Shown in pieces: positions 16,932 through 25,564 of a stretch of DNA of 64,000 bases. A program made the translations under genes and the position numbers. The notes beneath the pieces are model-generated. The model did not search any database. It was not told the origin of the DNA and saw only the letters and a program-made list of their open reading frames with translations. The stretch comes from Rubrivivax sp. Its GTDB lineage: Bacteria; Pseudomonadota; Gammaproteobacteria; Burkholderiales; Burkholderiaceae_C. The number at the start of each line of letters is the position of its first letter. Position 1 is the stretch's first letter. The stretch lies in contig JAIXWM010000189.1 of assembly GCA_027491255.1 (NCBI GenBank), positions 1 to 64,000 on the forward strand, in the 5' to 3' direction.

Positions 16932-19043
16932 ATGATCACCGTACGAGACGTCACGCTGCGCCGCGGCGTGAAGGTCGTGCTGCAGGGCGCGTCCTTCACA
17001 TTGAACCCGGGCGAGAAAGCCGGCCTCGTCGGCCGCAACGGCGCTGGCAAGTCCAGCCTGTTCGCGCTGCTCACCGACCGCCTGCACGCCGACTCCGGCG
17101 ACGTCGACATCCCGCCGAGCTGGCAGGTGGGCGAGGTCGCGCAGCACATGCCCGAGACCGGCGATGCGGCCACCGAGTTCGTGCTCCAGGGCGACCTGCC
17201 GCTGCAGCGCGCGCAGGCGGCACTGGCGGCGGCCGAGGCCGCCGACGACGGCCACGCCATTGCCGAGGCGCACGTGGCGCTGCAGGAGGCCGGCGGCTTC
17301 GACGCCCGCGCCCGCGCGCAGGCGCTGCTGCTGGGCCTGGGCTTTCGGGTCGACCAGCTCGACGCGCCGGTGAACAGCTTCTCCGGCGGCTGGCGCATGC
17401 GCCTGCAACTGGCGCGGGCGCTGATGTGTCCAGCCGACCTGCTGCTGCTGGACGAGCCGACCAACCACCTCGACCTCGACGCCCTGGTCTGGCTCGAAGC
17501 CTGGCTGCAGCGCTTTCCGGGAACGATCGTCGTCATCAGCCACGACCGCGAGTTCCTGGACGCCGTCACCCGCGTCACGCTGCACCTGGACGAGGCCCGC
17601 ATCACCCGTTACGGCGGCAACTACACCGCCTTCGAGGGCATGCGGGCCGAGCGCATGAGCCAGGCGCAGGCCGCTTTCGCGAAGCAGCAGGACCGCATCG
17701 CCCACCTGCAGCGCTTCATCGACCGCTTCAAGGCCAAGGCGTCGAAGGCGAAGCAGGCGCAGAGCCGCGTGAAGGCGCTGGCCCGGATGGAGAAGCTCGC
17801 ACCGGTGCTGACCGCCAGCGACTTCGCCTTCGAGTTCCGTGAGCCGGTGAGCCTGCCCAACCCGATGCTGGCGCTGCGCGACGTGGCCTGCGGCTATGCG
17901 GGCGCCGACGGGCCGCTGACCATCGTGCGCCACGTCACCCGCACCGTGATGGCGGGCCAGCGCATCGGCATCCTCGGCGCCAACGGCCAGGGCAAGTCGA
18001 CGCTGGTGAAGACCATCGCCGGCGTGCTGCCCGCCATCGGCGGCACGCTGACCGAGGGCAAGGGCCTGGCGGTGGGCTACTTCGCGCAGCAGGAGATGGA
18101 CCTGCTGCACGCCGACGACACGCCGCTGCAGCTGATGACGCGCATGGCGCGGGAGCAGGCGCCGGCCGGCACCGACACGCGCGAGCAGGCGCTGCGCAAC
18201 TTCCTCGGCCAGTTCCGCTTCGAGGGCGACATGGTGCACCAGTCGGTGGGCACGCTGTCGGGCGGCGAGCGCGCGCGCCTGGTGCTCGCCACCATCGTCT
18301 GGCGCCGGCCGAACCTGCTGCTGCTGGACGAGCCCACCAACCACCTGGACCTGACCACGCGCGAGGCGCTGTCGATGGCGCTGAACGGATTCGACGGCAC
18401 GGTGCTGCTGGTCAGCCACGACCGCGCGCTGCTGCGCGAGGTCTGCGACGAGTTCTGGCTCGTCACGCGCGGGGGCGTGCTGCCCTTCGACCGCGACCTG
18501 GACGACTACCAGCGCTGGCTGCTGGACGTGAGCCGCGCCGCGGCGCGGGGCGAGGAGCCGCCGTCGCCCGAAGCTTTCCTGAGGGCGGCGACGGCACCGG
18601 CCGCGCCGCCAGCCGCCGCCGCGCCACGCACTGCCGCCGCTGCCGGCCGGGCGGCGCCGAAGGCGGCCGCGACGGCGCCTTCACCCTCGCCCGCGGCCCC
18701 GGCCGCGAAGGCCACGGGCGTGGCCGGCGACAGCGGCGCCGCTCGCGCGCCCGCCGGTGGCGGCGGCGAAGACCGCAAGGCACGGGCCGCGGCCCGCCAG
18801 CGGGTGGCCGACGCCACCCGCCCGCTGCGGATGCAGATCGCGCAGATCGACCAGCGCCTGGAAAGGCTCGGCGGCGAGCGCGCCGACGTCGAGGCGGCGC
18901 TCGCCACGGGCACGCTGCCCGCGTCCGACATCGCAGACCACGGCCGGCGCCTGAACCACGTCGCGGCCGAGATCTCGATGCTGGAGGAGCGCTGGCTCGA
19001 GCTCAACGAGCAACTCGAGTCGTTCCAGGCGCCGCAGGGCTAG
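16932..19043 (+). CDS. ABC-F family ATPase (YheS-like)
   Basis: The 703-residue soluble protein carries two ABC ATPase domains and no membrane segments. The first has Walker A GRNGAGKSS (about 35-42), signature FSGGWRMRL and Walker B LLLLDEPTNHLDL. The second has Walker A GANGQGKST, signature LSGGERARL and another LLLLDEPTNHLDL. A charged linker rich in Lys and Arg lies between them. After the second domain comes a long Ala/Pro-rich tether (about 550-630) and a C-terminal coiled-coil-like region. ABC-F proteins act on the ribosome, resolving stalled translation. The best guess is the YheS subgroup because of the C-terminal extension. It starts 55 bp after prmB and may be in the same transcript. 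Confidence 0.9.
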   Translation: MITVRDVTLRRGVKVVLQGASFTLNPGEKAGLVGRNGAGKSSLFALLTDRLHADSGDVDIPPSWQVGEVAQHMPETGDAATEFVLQGDLPLQRAQAALAAAEAADDGHAIAEAHVALQEAGGFDARARAQALLLGLGFRVDQLDAPVNSFSGGWRMRLQLARALMCPADLLLLDEPTNHLDLDALVWLEAWLQRFPGTIVVISHDREFLDAVTRVTLHLDEARITRYGGNYTAFEGMRAERMSQAQAAFAKQQDRIAHLQRFIDRFKAKASKAKQAQSRVKALARMEKLAPVLTASDFAFEFREPVSLPNPMLALRDVACGYAGADGPLTIVRHVTRTVMAGQRIGILGANGQGKSTLVKTIAGVLPAIGGTLTEGKGLAVGYFAQQEMDLLHADDTPLQLMTRMAREQAPAGTDTREQALRNFLGQFRFEGDMVHQSVGTLSGGERARLVLATIVWRRPNLLLLDEPTNHLDLTTREALSMALNGFDGTVLLVSHDRALLREVCDEFWLVTRGGVLPFDRDLDDYQRWLLDVSRAAARGEEPPSPEAFLRAATAPAAPPAAAAPRTAAAAGRAAPKAAATAPSPSPAAPAAKATGVAGDSGAARAPAGGGGEDRKARAAARQRVADATRPLRMQIAQIDQRLERLGGERADVEAALATGTLPASDIADHGRRLNHVAAEISMLEERWLELNEQLESFQAPQG

Positions 19044-19499
19044 CCCGAGCAGCACGACGCCAGACCGCCCCAGAGGTGGCAGCGCGCCGGCTTCACGTCT
19101 TGCGTGCGTCCCCCGCCCGTGGAGCCCAGCCGATGTGAAAGCTTTGCGACCCGCCGTGCCGGCCTGCCGCCGGCCCGCGGCACGCAAGGACGGGCAGCCT
19201 TCCGCGCCGAGCCCAAGGGCATCATTCGATGCCCGGCCGCCGTCGACCATCCTGCAAGTCTGGAACGCCGATTTGCAGGTGTGCGGCGCTGACACGAAGG
19301 GGAAGAAGGTGAACCGCGAGGGCGCGGCGTTGGCGCGGCGCGGCGCTTCTTGGCGCAGCGGGAGGGGGCCGGTAAGCCACCGGTCGCAAACGCCGGCGAC
19401 CGTGGCGCGAGCCGGTGGTCTGCGCTGTGCGCGTGCGCGAGCTGCGGCGGGCCGCACGCGGCGACGGCGCGCGTCCTGGCTCGCCCCAGGCACCGACCG
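19044..19499. other. Gene-free region after the ABC-F gene
   Basis: These 456 bp lie between the ends of two convergent genes. A GC-rich imperfect hairpin (GTGCCG...CGGCAC, about 19155-19182) is visible. No tRNA, protein gene or insertion element was recognised. Confidence 0.4.
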
Positions 19500-20189
19500 T
19501 CAGGCGGGCAGCAGGCTGCGCATGTGCAGCAGCGCGTCGAGGTAGCCGGTCAGGCGCTCCGTCGGCAGCGGCTTGTGATAGACGACGACGCCGTCCAGCA
19601 ACCCGCCGCATTGGGCGATCTCTTCGGCCGTCATGGCGGTCACCACGACCACGCCCACCTGGTGCAAGCGCGGTGAACCGCGGATGGCCTTGATCAGGCC
19701 GAAACCGTCCAGCGGCCGCACGGTCAACTCCGTCACGACCAGGTCGGGCTGCTGCTCGGTGGCCCACACCAGGGCCTCGACGCTGTCGCCCACGACGGTG
19801 CAGTGGATACCGCCATCGCGGCGGTCGATGCAGTCGGCGATCGGGCGCAAGCCGGCGGTGCCGTCGTCGACCAACAGGATCTTGACGGGCGCGCCCGTGC
19901 TCACCGCGCCGGCGCCGCCGCTGGCGGCAGCCGCAGCGGGGGCCGCGCCGACCACCGTGGTCGCGGCAGGGATGCGGTCCTTCCACGGTACGCCCATCTG
20001 CTCGGCGACCCGGCTGACCGACTCGATCGAGATCCGCCGATGGCCGCCGCTGGTCCGGAAGGCCTTCAGGGTGCCGGCGGACACCATCTTCTGGATGCTC
20101 GTGACGGAAAGACCGAGTGCGGCCGCCGCATCCGTGGTGCCGAGGAACCCCTTGCCGAAGTCGACTTGCACTGATTTGCGACGAGTCAT
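19500..20189 (-). CDS. Excisionase/MerR-type HTH protein fused to an atypical receiver domain
   Basis: The 229-residue protein has an N-terminal winged-HTH resembling excisionase/MerR families (TTDAAAALGLSV...GGHRRIS, residues about 18-55). An Ala/Gly-rich linker (about 75-98) joins it to a CheY-like receiver domain (about 102-225). The receiver retains the acidic pair (ILLVDD), the conserved Thr (VVVVTAMT) and the conserved Lys (VYHKPLP). The usual phosphoacceptor Asp, however, is replaced by Glu in DLVVTEL. It therefore looks like a response regulator that either is not phosphorylated or mimics the phosphorylated state. No kinase gene is adjacent. Targets are unknown. An unusually AT-rich upstream region probably contains its promoter. 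Confidence 0.8.
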   Translation of the reverse strand: MTRRKSVQVDFGKGFLGTTDAAAALGLSVTSIQKMVSAGTLKAFRTSGGHRRISIESVSRVAEQMGVPWKDRIPAATTVVGAAPAAAAASGGAGAVSTGAPVKILLVDDGTAGLRPIADCIDRRDGGIHCTVVGDSVEALVWATEQQPDLVVTELTVRPLDGFGLIKAIRGSPRLHQVGVVVVTAMTAEEIAQCGGLLDGVVVYHKPLPTERLTGYLDALLHMRSLLPA

Positions 20190-20360
20190 GAACCAATCAA
20201 CTCAATAGAGATGCTGCATATGCAAGTGACGGATACTAAGCTGCAATCATAAAAAATTCACGCGTACGGTGATAAAAAGATTACAAACTGCTCTTATCAT
20301 TGAAATCAAAACAAATAACTTTTAGCGTCAAATAGATAAGATAACTAAGTAATAGAGAAT
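20190..20360 (-). promoter_or_regulatory. AT-rich upstream region of the HTH-receiver gene
   Basis: About 150 bp have roughly 30-40% GC against about 70% in the surroundings. The perfect palindrome GCATATGC lies near the gene start (around 20217-20224), and several A- or T-runs occur. Read on the minus strand there is a TTGACG that could be a -35 element. This is the likely promoter and possible binding area for nucleoid proteins, but exact elements cannot be fixed by eye. Confidence 0.45.
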
Positions 20361-21115
20361 CAGGGCTGCGCGCGGGGAGGGGGCGTTCCTGAAGGGCATG
20401 AACCTCAGCACGCCCCTGACCACAGGCGCACGGCCAGACGACGACTTCACCGCACCGTCGACTGCGCCGGGGACGGTCTGCGCCCTGTCGAACCGGTGGT
20501 TGATTCGACAATCATTCGCTGCCGCATAGACGTGGGCCGCCAGACCAAATGGTCGGTGTGATGCGTCAGCCTCTGGGTTTGTCGCCGCTCAGCCATCGCG
20601 CGGAGCCCACGCCATATTCCGGGCGGGGTCGCAGGATTGGGCAGGATCGGGCTGTCATGGCGGCATGGACGCCATTCGAATGTGCATGGTTGAGCCACGA
20701 TGGTGGCCGATGGCCGATGGCCGTGACTGTGGTTGCGCCGGCACCGGAGCTTGTCGATAGGCCAGGGATCGACTTTGACCCTATGAGCGCCCACCTGCCG
20801 AATCCGGGTTGACGGGCCACGGCGTCGGATGACGGGGTCGGTGCGGCGCACCAGGTGAGCATTCCGAGCAGTCCCGGGGCCAGACGTCGCCCGTCCTGAC
20901 CCCGTGGCGCCGGGAGAAGGTTCGGGAAGGCCCGGAACCCTGCGGGTGCGGGGCCTCAAGGGCGCGCTGCGAGGCCGCTGGCGGCCTCGCATGGCCGACA
21001 GCGAGGGCCTCGCGGGCCGATCTGGCGTTCGAGGCCGCGACACGGCCCCGGCCAGCAAGCGCTCCCGCCATGAACGCGCGGAGCACGGCCGGGCTGTCGC
21101 CTTGGCGGACGCTCC
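20361..21115. other. Long gene-free region between the HTH-receiver and asparaginase genes
   Basis: Some 755 bp contain only short overlapping open frames in several frames and strands. None has recognisable motifs, a plausible ribosome-binding site or homology that I can name. It may contain degraded remnants or an RNA gene, but nothing supports either specifically. Confidence 0.4.
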
Positions 21116-22273
21116 TCAGCGCTGCTGCGCCAGCAAACGCAGCATCAGTTCCACGCGCGCCTGCGCCGGCGTCAGGTGCCGGGCGGATTCAAGCGCGGCC
21201 GGGCCGGTGCCGGCCCCCTGCGCAGACACGATGCCGCCGGCCGCGCAGCGGCTGGCGCGCAGCACCGGCACGCCGCGCTGCGTGGCCGCGGCCAGGGCGG
21301 GCTCCAGGGCAGAGTGAACCGAGCCGTTGCCGGTGGCGGCCACGACCAGGCCCCGTACACCGGCGGCACACCAGCCCTCGACCGCGCGCGGCCGTGCACC
21401 GCCATGGCTCGTGACGATCTCGACCCAGGGCCAGCCGTCGTCGGCATCGGGCAAGTCCGCGGGCGCGGGCACCGCAGGCCAGGCAGGGGCCGCGGCCGGC
21501 ACGACGTCGTCAGGCCCGCCTTCATGCCCGCCTTCATGCCCGCCTTCATGCTCGCCTTCACGCCCGTCTGGATGTCCGCCTGCATGCCCGCCTTCAGGCC
21601 CAAGGCCATGCGCACCGCCGCCCTTCACCTCCTCGTCCAAGCCGCCCTGCCCCGGTGCGCGGGCCTGCGGCCACGGCCGCAAGGTCTCGATCCGACCTTC
21701 GCGCAGCAGCGCCAGGGGCCCCGCGTCCCCGGCGGCGAAGGCGTCCAGGCGCCAGGTGTGGACCTTGCGCACCTCGGCGCCGGCCCACACCTGACCGGCG
21801 AGCGCGACGACGACACCGCGGGCGCCGGGCGCGGCGGCCACGGTCACGGCGTCGAGCAGGTTCTGCGGCCCGTCGGCCTGCAGCGACGTGGCCGGGCGCA
21901 TCGCCGCCGTCAGCACCACCGGCTTGGCCGGCCCGCCGTCGTGCCCGAGCACGCGGTGCAGCAGCCAGGCAGTCTCTTCCAGCGTGTCGGTGCCGTGCGT
22001 GACGACGAGGCCGGCGACCTCGGGCCGCGCCAGGTGCGCGGCGCAACGCCGCGCCAGCGCAGCCCAGATGGCGTGGTCCATGTCCTTGCTGTCGACCTGC
22101 GCCACCTGCTCGGCCTCGATGTCGAAGCCGCCGAGCGCGGGCACGGCCGCCAGCAGGGACTGCACGCTGCGCTGCGCCGCCGCATAGCCCACGTTGTCGG
22201 TGGCGCTGGCGGCTGCGCCGGCGATCGTGCCGCCGGTGCCGAGCACCACCACGCGCCCGAGCGCTCTTGCCAT
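21116..22273 (-). CDS. L-asparaginase family protein with His/Gly/Glu-rich insertion
   Basis: The 385-residue protein shows both asparaginase active-site motifs: GTGGTIAG with Thr16, and VTHGTDTLEET with Thr95-Asp96. It also has the conserved lysine region AEVRKVHT (Lys170). It would hydrolyse asparagine, and possibly glutamine, to the acid and ammonia. The family fold is interrupted at about residues 205-275 by an unusual insertion rich in Gly, His and Glu (about 228-255), followed by an Ala/Pro stretch. ATG 22273 is preferred because AGAGGTGA lies just before it; an ATG ten codons upstream would place coding sequence over the LexA boxes. No signal peptide is seen. It is divergent from lexA with only 53 bp between the start codons. 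Confidence 0.87.
   Translation of the reverse strand: MARALGRVVVLGTGGTIAGAAASATDNVGYAAAQRSVQSLLAAVPALGGFDIEAEQVAQVDSKDMDHAIWAALARRCAAHLARPEVAGLVVTHGTDTLEETAWLLHRVLGHDGGPAKPVVLTAAMRPATSLQADGPQNLLDAVTVAAAPGARGVVVALAGQVWAGAEVRKVHTWRLDAFAAGDAGPLALLREGRIETLRPWPQARAPGQGGLDEEVKGGGAHGLGPEGGHAGGHPDGREGEHEGGHEGGHEGGPDDVVPAAAPAWPAVPAPADLPDADDGWPWVEIVTSHGGARPRAVEGWCAAGVRGLVVAATGNGSVHSALEPALAAATQRGVPVLRASRCAAGGIVSAQGAGTGPAALESARHLTPAQARVELMLRLLAQQR
21514..21597 (-). repeat. 12-bp tandem repeat inside the asparaginase gene
   Basis: Seven consecutive 12-bp units are readable. The first three are identical (GCCCGCCTTCAT on the plus strand) and the next four differ by 1-4 bases. On the coding strand each unit gives four residues such as E-G-G-H. 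Three perfect adjacent copies make copy-number change by slippage possible without breaking the frame. Confidence 0.85.
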
Positions 22274-22283
22274 CGCCTCACCT

Positions 22284-22299
22284 CTGGATGAAAATACAG
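22284..22299. promoter_or_regulatory. LexA (SOS) box 1
   Basis: The sequence CTGG-ATGAAAAT-ACAG fits the CTG-N10-CAG pattern of LexA sites in proteobacteria. It lies between the divergent asparaginase and lexA start codons, 28 bp upstream of lexA. Confidence 0.75.
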
Positions 22300-22302
22300 C
22301 CA

Positions 22303-22318
22303 CTGGATATCCCGACAG
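22303..22318. promoter_or_regulatory. LexA (SOS) box 2
   Basis: The sequence CTGG-ATATCCCG-ACAG also fits CTG-N10-CAG. It starts 3 bp after the first box and ends 8 bp before the lexA ATG. Two tandem boxes before lexA are the normal arrangement for autorepression. Confidence 0.78.
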
Positions 22319-22326
22319 GACCCCCG

Positions 22327-23016
22327 ATGATTGACGCGCCCAAGCTCACCGACCGCCAGCAACAGATCCTGGATCTCGTGCTCAGCACGATCGAGCGCAC
22401 GGGCGCCCCCCCCACACGGGCCGAGATCGCCGCCGAACTGGGCTTTCGCTCACCCAATGCGGCCGAGGAGCACCTCAAGGCCCTGGCCCGCAAGGGCGTG
22501 CTCGACCTCGTGGGCAGCACGGCGCGCGGCATCCGTCTGAAGACCGACACTTTACGCGCGCTGAACGCCGCGCGCGAGGCCCTGCACGGCCGGCAGCTGA
22601 ACCTGCCGCTGCCCAGCCTGGCGCAACTGGCGCTGCCGCTGGTGGGCCGGGTCGCCGCCGGCAGCCCCATCCTCGCCCAGGAGCACGTCGACCAGAGCTA
22701 CATGGTCGAGGCCTCGATGTTCCCGCGCCGGCCCGACTACCTGCTGCGCGTGCGCGGCATGAGCATGCGCGACGCCGGCATCCTCGACGGCGACCTGCTC
22801 GCCGTGCAGAAGACCAGCGAGGCCAAGAACGGCCAGATCGTCGTCGCCCGCGTCGGCGATGACGTCACCGTCAAGCGCCTGCGCCGCACCCGGCAGCACA
22901 TCGAGCTGATCCCCGAGAACCCCGACTACGAGACCATCGTCGTCGGTCCGGGCGAGCCCGGTTTCTCCCTCGAGGGCATCGCCGTCGGGCTGATCCGCAA
23001 CACGATGCTGATGTAA
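22327..23016 (+). CDS. lexA: LexA repressor (SOS regulator, S24 self-cleaving protease)
   Basis: The 229-residue protein begins MIDAPKLTDRQQ. It has the N-terminal winged HTH (about residues 28-65, TRAEIAAELGFRSPNAAEEHLKAL-like), the Ala111-Gly112 autocleavage bond within GRVAAGSPI, the nucleophile Ser146 in RGMSMRDAG, and the general base Lys183 in DVTVKRL. It represses DNA-damage-response genes until RecA filaments trigger self-cleavage. The start at 22327 is chosen over an in-frame upstream ATG because the upstream sequence contains the two SOS boxes, and an ACAGGA sequence precedes it. The gene is probably autoregulated through those boxes. Confidence 0.97.
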   Translation: MIDAPKLTDRQQQILDLVLSTIERTGAPPTRAEIAAELGFRSPNAAEEHLKALARKGVLDLVGSTARGIRLKTDTLRALNAAREALHGRQLNLPLPSLAQLALPLVGRVAAGSPILAQEHVDQSYMVEASMFPRRPDYLLRVRGMSMRDAGILDGDLLAVQKTSEAKNGQIVVARVGDDVTVKRLRRTRQHIELIPENPDYETIVVGPGEPGFSLEGIAVGLIRNTMLM

Positions 23017-23019
23017 GGC

Positions 23020-25464
23020 TCAGCGCCCGTCGGGCTTGAGCACCAGGGTGCCGCCGGCTGTCGCCTCGCCCGCCGCGGGCCACAGCGGCACGTGGTCCAC
23101 GCCGGCCCAGCGCTGCAGGAAGCTGCGGTACCGGCTCGACCAGGGCAGCCCGCTCTGGCCGCTGCTGTGCATCACGCGCGACTGCGCAGGGTTCGCCACG
23201 TCGTACAGCGCGCGCATGCTCGCGCCGTGCTCGTTCAGGTAGAGCTCACCCGTCGTCGGGTGGGGCTTGAGCGTGACTCGGGTGGCGTTGACGGTGTAGG
23301 AATCACCGCCCACCGGCACGCGCAGTTCGAACACGCGCGCCAGCGCCTTCACGCGGCTGAACGGGCGGTGCTCGGCCACCGAGGCGTGCGCCGGGCCCCA
23401 GCGCCACGCCGACACATCGGGGCCGAAGCGCTGCGTGAGCTCGTCCAGCGCCGCCGCCATGGCCCGCGTCGACATCTCGGCGCAGGTCTCGACGGCGGGG
23501 GTGGTCTTGTCGTCGCACCACCAGGCGTCGCCGCGCTCGATCACGCCGAGCACGGCGTCGAAGAAGGTGCGCGGCCCGAACAGGCGCTCGAAGTCCTCGA
23601 CGCCCAGCTCGTCGACGAAGAGCGCGCGGGTCAGATGGCGCAGCCAGGCCCAGTGGATCAGCGGCGCAGCGCTGTCGGCCGACATCCGGCCGTCCCAGCC
23701 CGCCAGCGCGGCCTGCGCGGCAGCGGCCTGCGGGTGCGCGGGTCGGGCCGCACGCAACCACGGCAGCACCGGCGTGGCCGCGAGCGAGACCTCGTCGGCC
23801 TGCATGCGCGCCAGGTCGTCCAGCGAGTGCTTGGGGCGCGCCTGAAGCAGCTGCTCGATGCGCTGCTGGCGAAAGGGCAGCGTCCAGTCGTGCGTGAGGT
23901 GGTGCGGGTAGTCCGCGCCGTGGATCCGCTGGTTCGCCGTCGCCAGCCAGCCGCGCGGGGGGTCGAACTCGCGCGGCGTCTGCGGCGCCGGCAGCCAGCC
24001 GGCCCAGTCGTAGCGCGCGTCCCAGCCTGGGGCCGGCGCCAGGCCCTGCAGATCGTTGTCGGGCCGGCGCAGGGGCACCCGCCCGGCGGCGACGAAGCCG
24101 ATGCGGCCAGCCCGGTCGGCCACCACCATGTTCTGCATCGGTGCCACCCACAGGGCCGAGGCGGCGACAAAGTCGTCGACCGAGCGCGCGCGCAGCATCT
24201 TCAGCCCGGCGCCGATCGGGTCGGCGTCGGGGTCGAGGGCGGTCCAGCGCATCGCCAGGACCAGCGGCGCCGCCTCGGGGCGCGCACCGACCACATCGGC
24301 CAGCGTGCCGGCGTCCGAGATCACCGGGCCGTGGCGCGTCGTGCGCAGGCGCAGCTTCAGCTCGGGCTGACCCTTGACGCGCACGGTCTCCTCGCGCACC
24401 TCGAAGGCGGCGTCGCCGTCGGGCGTCAGGTAACGCGATGCGTCGCCGTCCTTCACACGCTCGAGGTAGAGGTCCTGCACGTCCGGGCCGGTGTTCGTGA
24501 AGCCCCAGGCGATGTCGGCGTTCTGGCCGAGCACGACGGACGGCAGCCCGGGCATCGTCGCACCTGCGGCCTTCACGTCCGGCGCCTCGATGCGCGCGAA
24601 GTACCACAGCGCCGGCACGCTCAGGCGCAGGTGCGGGTCGTTGGCCAGCAGCGGGCTGCCGGTGACGCTGCGAGCGCCAGCCACGACCCAGTTGTTCGAG
24701 CCCGTGCCCTCGATGCCCGAGGGCGGCGCGACGTCTGGCAGGTCCACCAGGGCCCGACGCAGCGCGCCGGCGCGCAGCCCGAGTTCGGCGTAGAGCGCCG
24801 GGTAGTCGCGCGTGCGCACGGGCGCGTCCCCCGGGTAGGGCGGGACGATCTGGTTCAGGCGCTCCAGCGGCAGGCGCGAGGCCAGGCGCAGGCGCGCGAG
24901 CTCGGCGTTCCAGTTGCCGCCCAGGTCCCAGGCCATCATGAGGGCCCAGGCCAGGCTGTCGACCGGGGTCCAGGGCTCGGGCTTGACGCCCAGGACCAGG
25001 AACTCCGGCGGCAACGCCCAGGACGCCTGGCCGATGCCGGCGTTCACCCCGGCGGCGTAGGCCTCGAGCACCTCACGCGCTTCACCGGAGGTGCGCTCCC
25101 ACTGCGCCTGAGCCGCCCGGCGCACCCCGAGCGCGCGCAGGAAGCGGTCGGTGTCCAGCGCGCCGGCGCCGAAGGCCTCAGCCAGCCGACCTGAACCGAT
25201 GCGGCGGTGAGTCTCGAGCTGCCAGAGCCGGTCCTGCGCGTGCACGACGCCCAGACCGTACATCGCATCGCGCAGGCTGGCGGCGCGCACCGTCGGGATG
25301 CCATGGTTGTCGCGCTCGATGCGGACCTCGCCCGCGAGCCCCTGCAGCTTCAGTTCGCCCCCGTGCGCTGGCGTCGCGCGCCACGCATACCCACCGACTC
25401 CCAGCAGCGCAAGGACCACCAGGCCCGCGAGGCCCAAGGCCAGGCGTTTGATCCACCTTGGCAT
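23020..25464 (-). CDS. Penicillin acylase family N-terminal-nucleophile hydrolase
   Basis: The precursor is about 814 residues. A short N-terminus with a hydrophobic segment (residues about 8-28) suggests export or membrane anchoring. The alpha chain (about residues 35-250) is followed by a spacer and the autocleavage site GTGSNNWVVAG. There the Ser before Asn-Asn-Trp becomes the N-terminal nucleophile of the beta chain. Conserved LLANDPHL and MPGLPSVVLGQNADIAWGFTN segments follow. Family members cleave beta-lactam side chains, cephalosporins or acyl-homoserine lactones; the substrate here cannot be decided. ATG 25464 is chosen because it begins MPRWIKRLALGL. It converges on lexA with 3 bp between the stop codons. 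Confidence 0.88.
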   Translation of the reverse strand: MPRWIKRLALGLAGLVVLALLGVGGYAWRATPAHGGELKLQGLAGEVRIERDNHGIPTVRAASLRDAMYGLGVVHAQDRLWQLETHRRIGSGRLAEAFGAGALDTDRFLRALGVRRAAQAQWERTSGEAREVLEAYAAGVNAGIGQASWALPPEFLVLGVKPEPWTPVDSLAWALMMAWDLGGNWNAELARLRLASRLPLERLNQIVPPYPGDAPVRTRDYPALYAELGLRAGALRRALVDLPDVAPPSGIEGTGSNNWVVAGARSVTGSPLLANDPHLRLSVPALWYFARIEAPDVKAAGATMPGLPSVVLGQNADIAWGFTNTGPDVQDLYLERVKDGDASRYLTPDGDAAFEVREETVRVKGQPELKLRLRTTRHGPVISDAGTLADVVGARPEAAPLVLAMRWTALDPDADPIGAGLKMLRARSVDDFVAASALWVAPMQNMVVADRAGRIGFVAAGRVPLRRPDNDLQGLAPAPGWDARYDWAGWLPAPQTPREFDPPRGWLATANQRIHGADYPHHLTHDWTLPFRQQRIEQLLQARPKHSLDDLARMQADEVSLAATPVLPWLRAARPAHPQAAAAQAALAGWDGRMSADSAAPLIHWAWLRHLTRALFVDELGVEDFERLFGPRTFFDAVLGVIERGDAWWCDDKTTPAVETCAEMSTRAMAAALDELTQRFGPDVSAWRWGPAHASVAEHRPFSRVKALARVFELRVPVGGDSYTVNATRVTLKPHPTTGELYLNEHGASMRALYDVANPAQSRVMHSSGQSGLPWSSRYRSFLQRWAGVDHVPLWPAAGEATAGGTLVLKPDGR

Positions 25465-25564
25465 GCCATGTCTCCTGTCGAAGGCTTGCCGCGCACCAGA
25501 CACGGGACGCAGACCTCTTCTGCCCGCCGATCATGCCACCGGGCAAGGCAGAATCGCGCCGGCC

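Noticed and set aside
18540..18750. Ala/Pro-rich segment in the ABC-F gene considered a frameshift artefact
   Set aside because: The frame continues into a conserved-looking coiled-coil C-terminus, and low-complexity tethers are common in this family, so the gene is intact.
20447..21058. A 203-codon minus-strand open frame as a hypothetical gene
   Set aside because: Composition is Arg/Pro-rich without recognisable structure, it has competing overlapping frames on both strands and no ribosome-binding site, as expected of non-coding GC-rich DNA.
21514..21597. Short regular repeats considered as a CRISPR array
   Set aside because: The units are contiguous 12-mers with no spacers and lie in frame inside an asparaginase gene. 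No cas genes are in the window.
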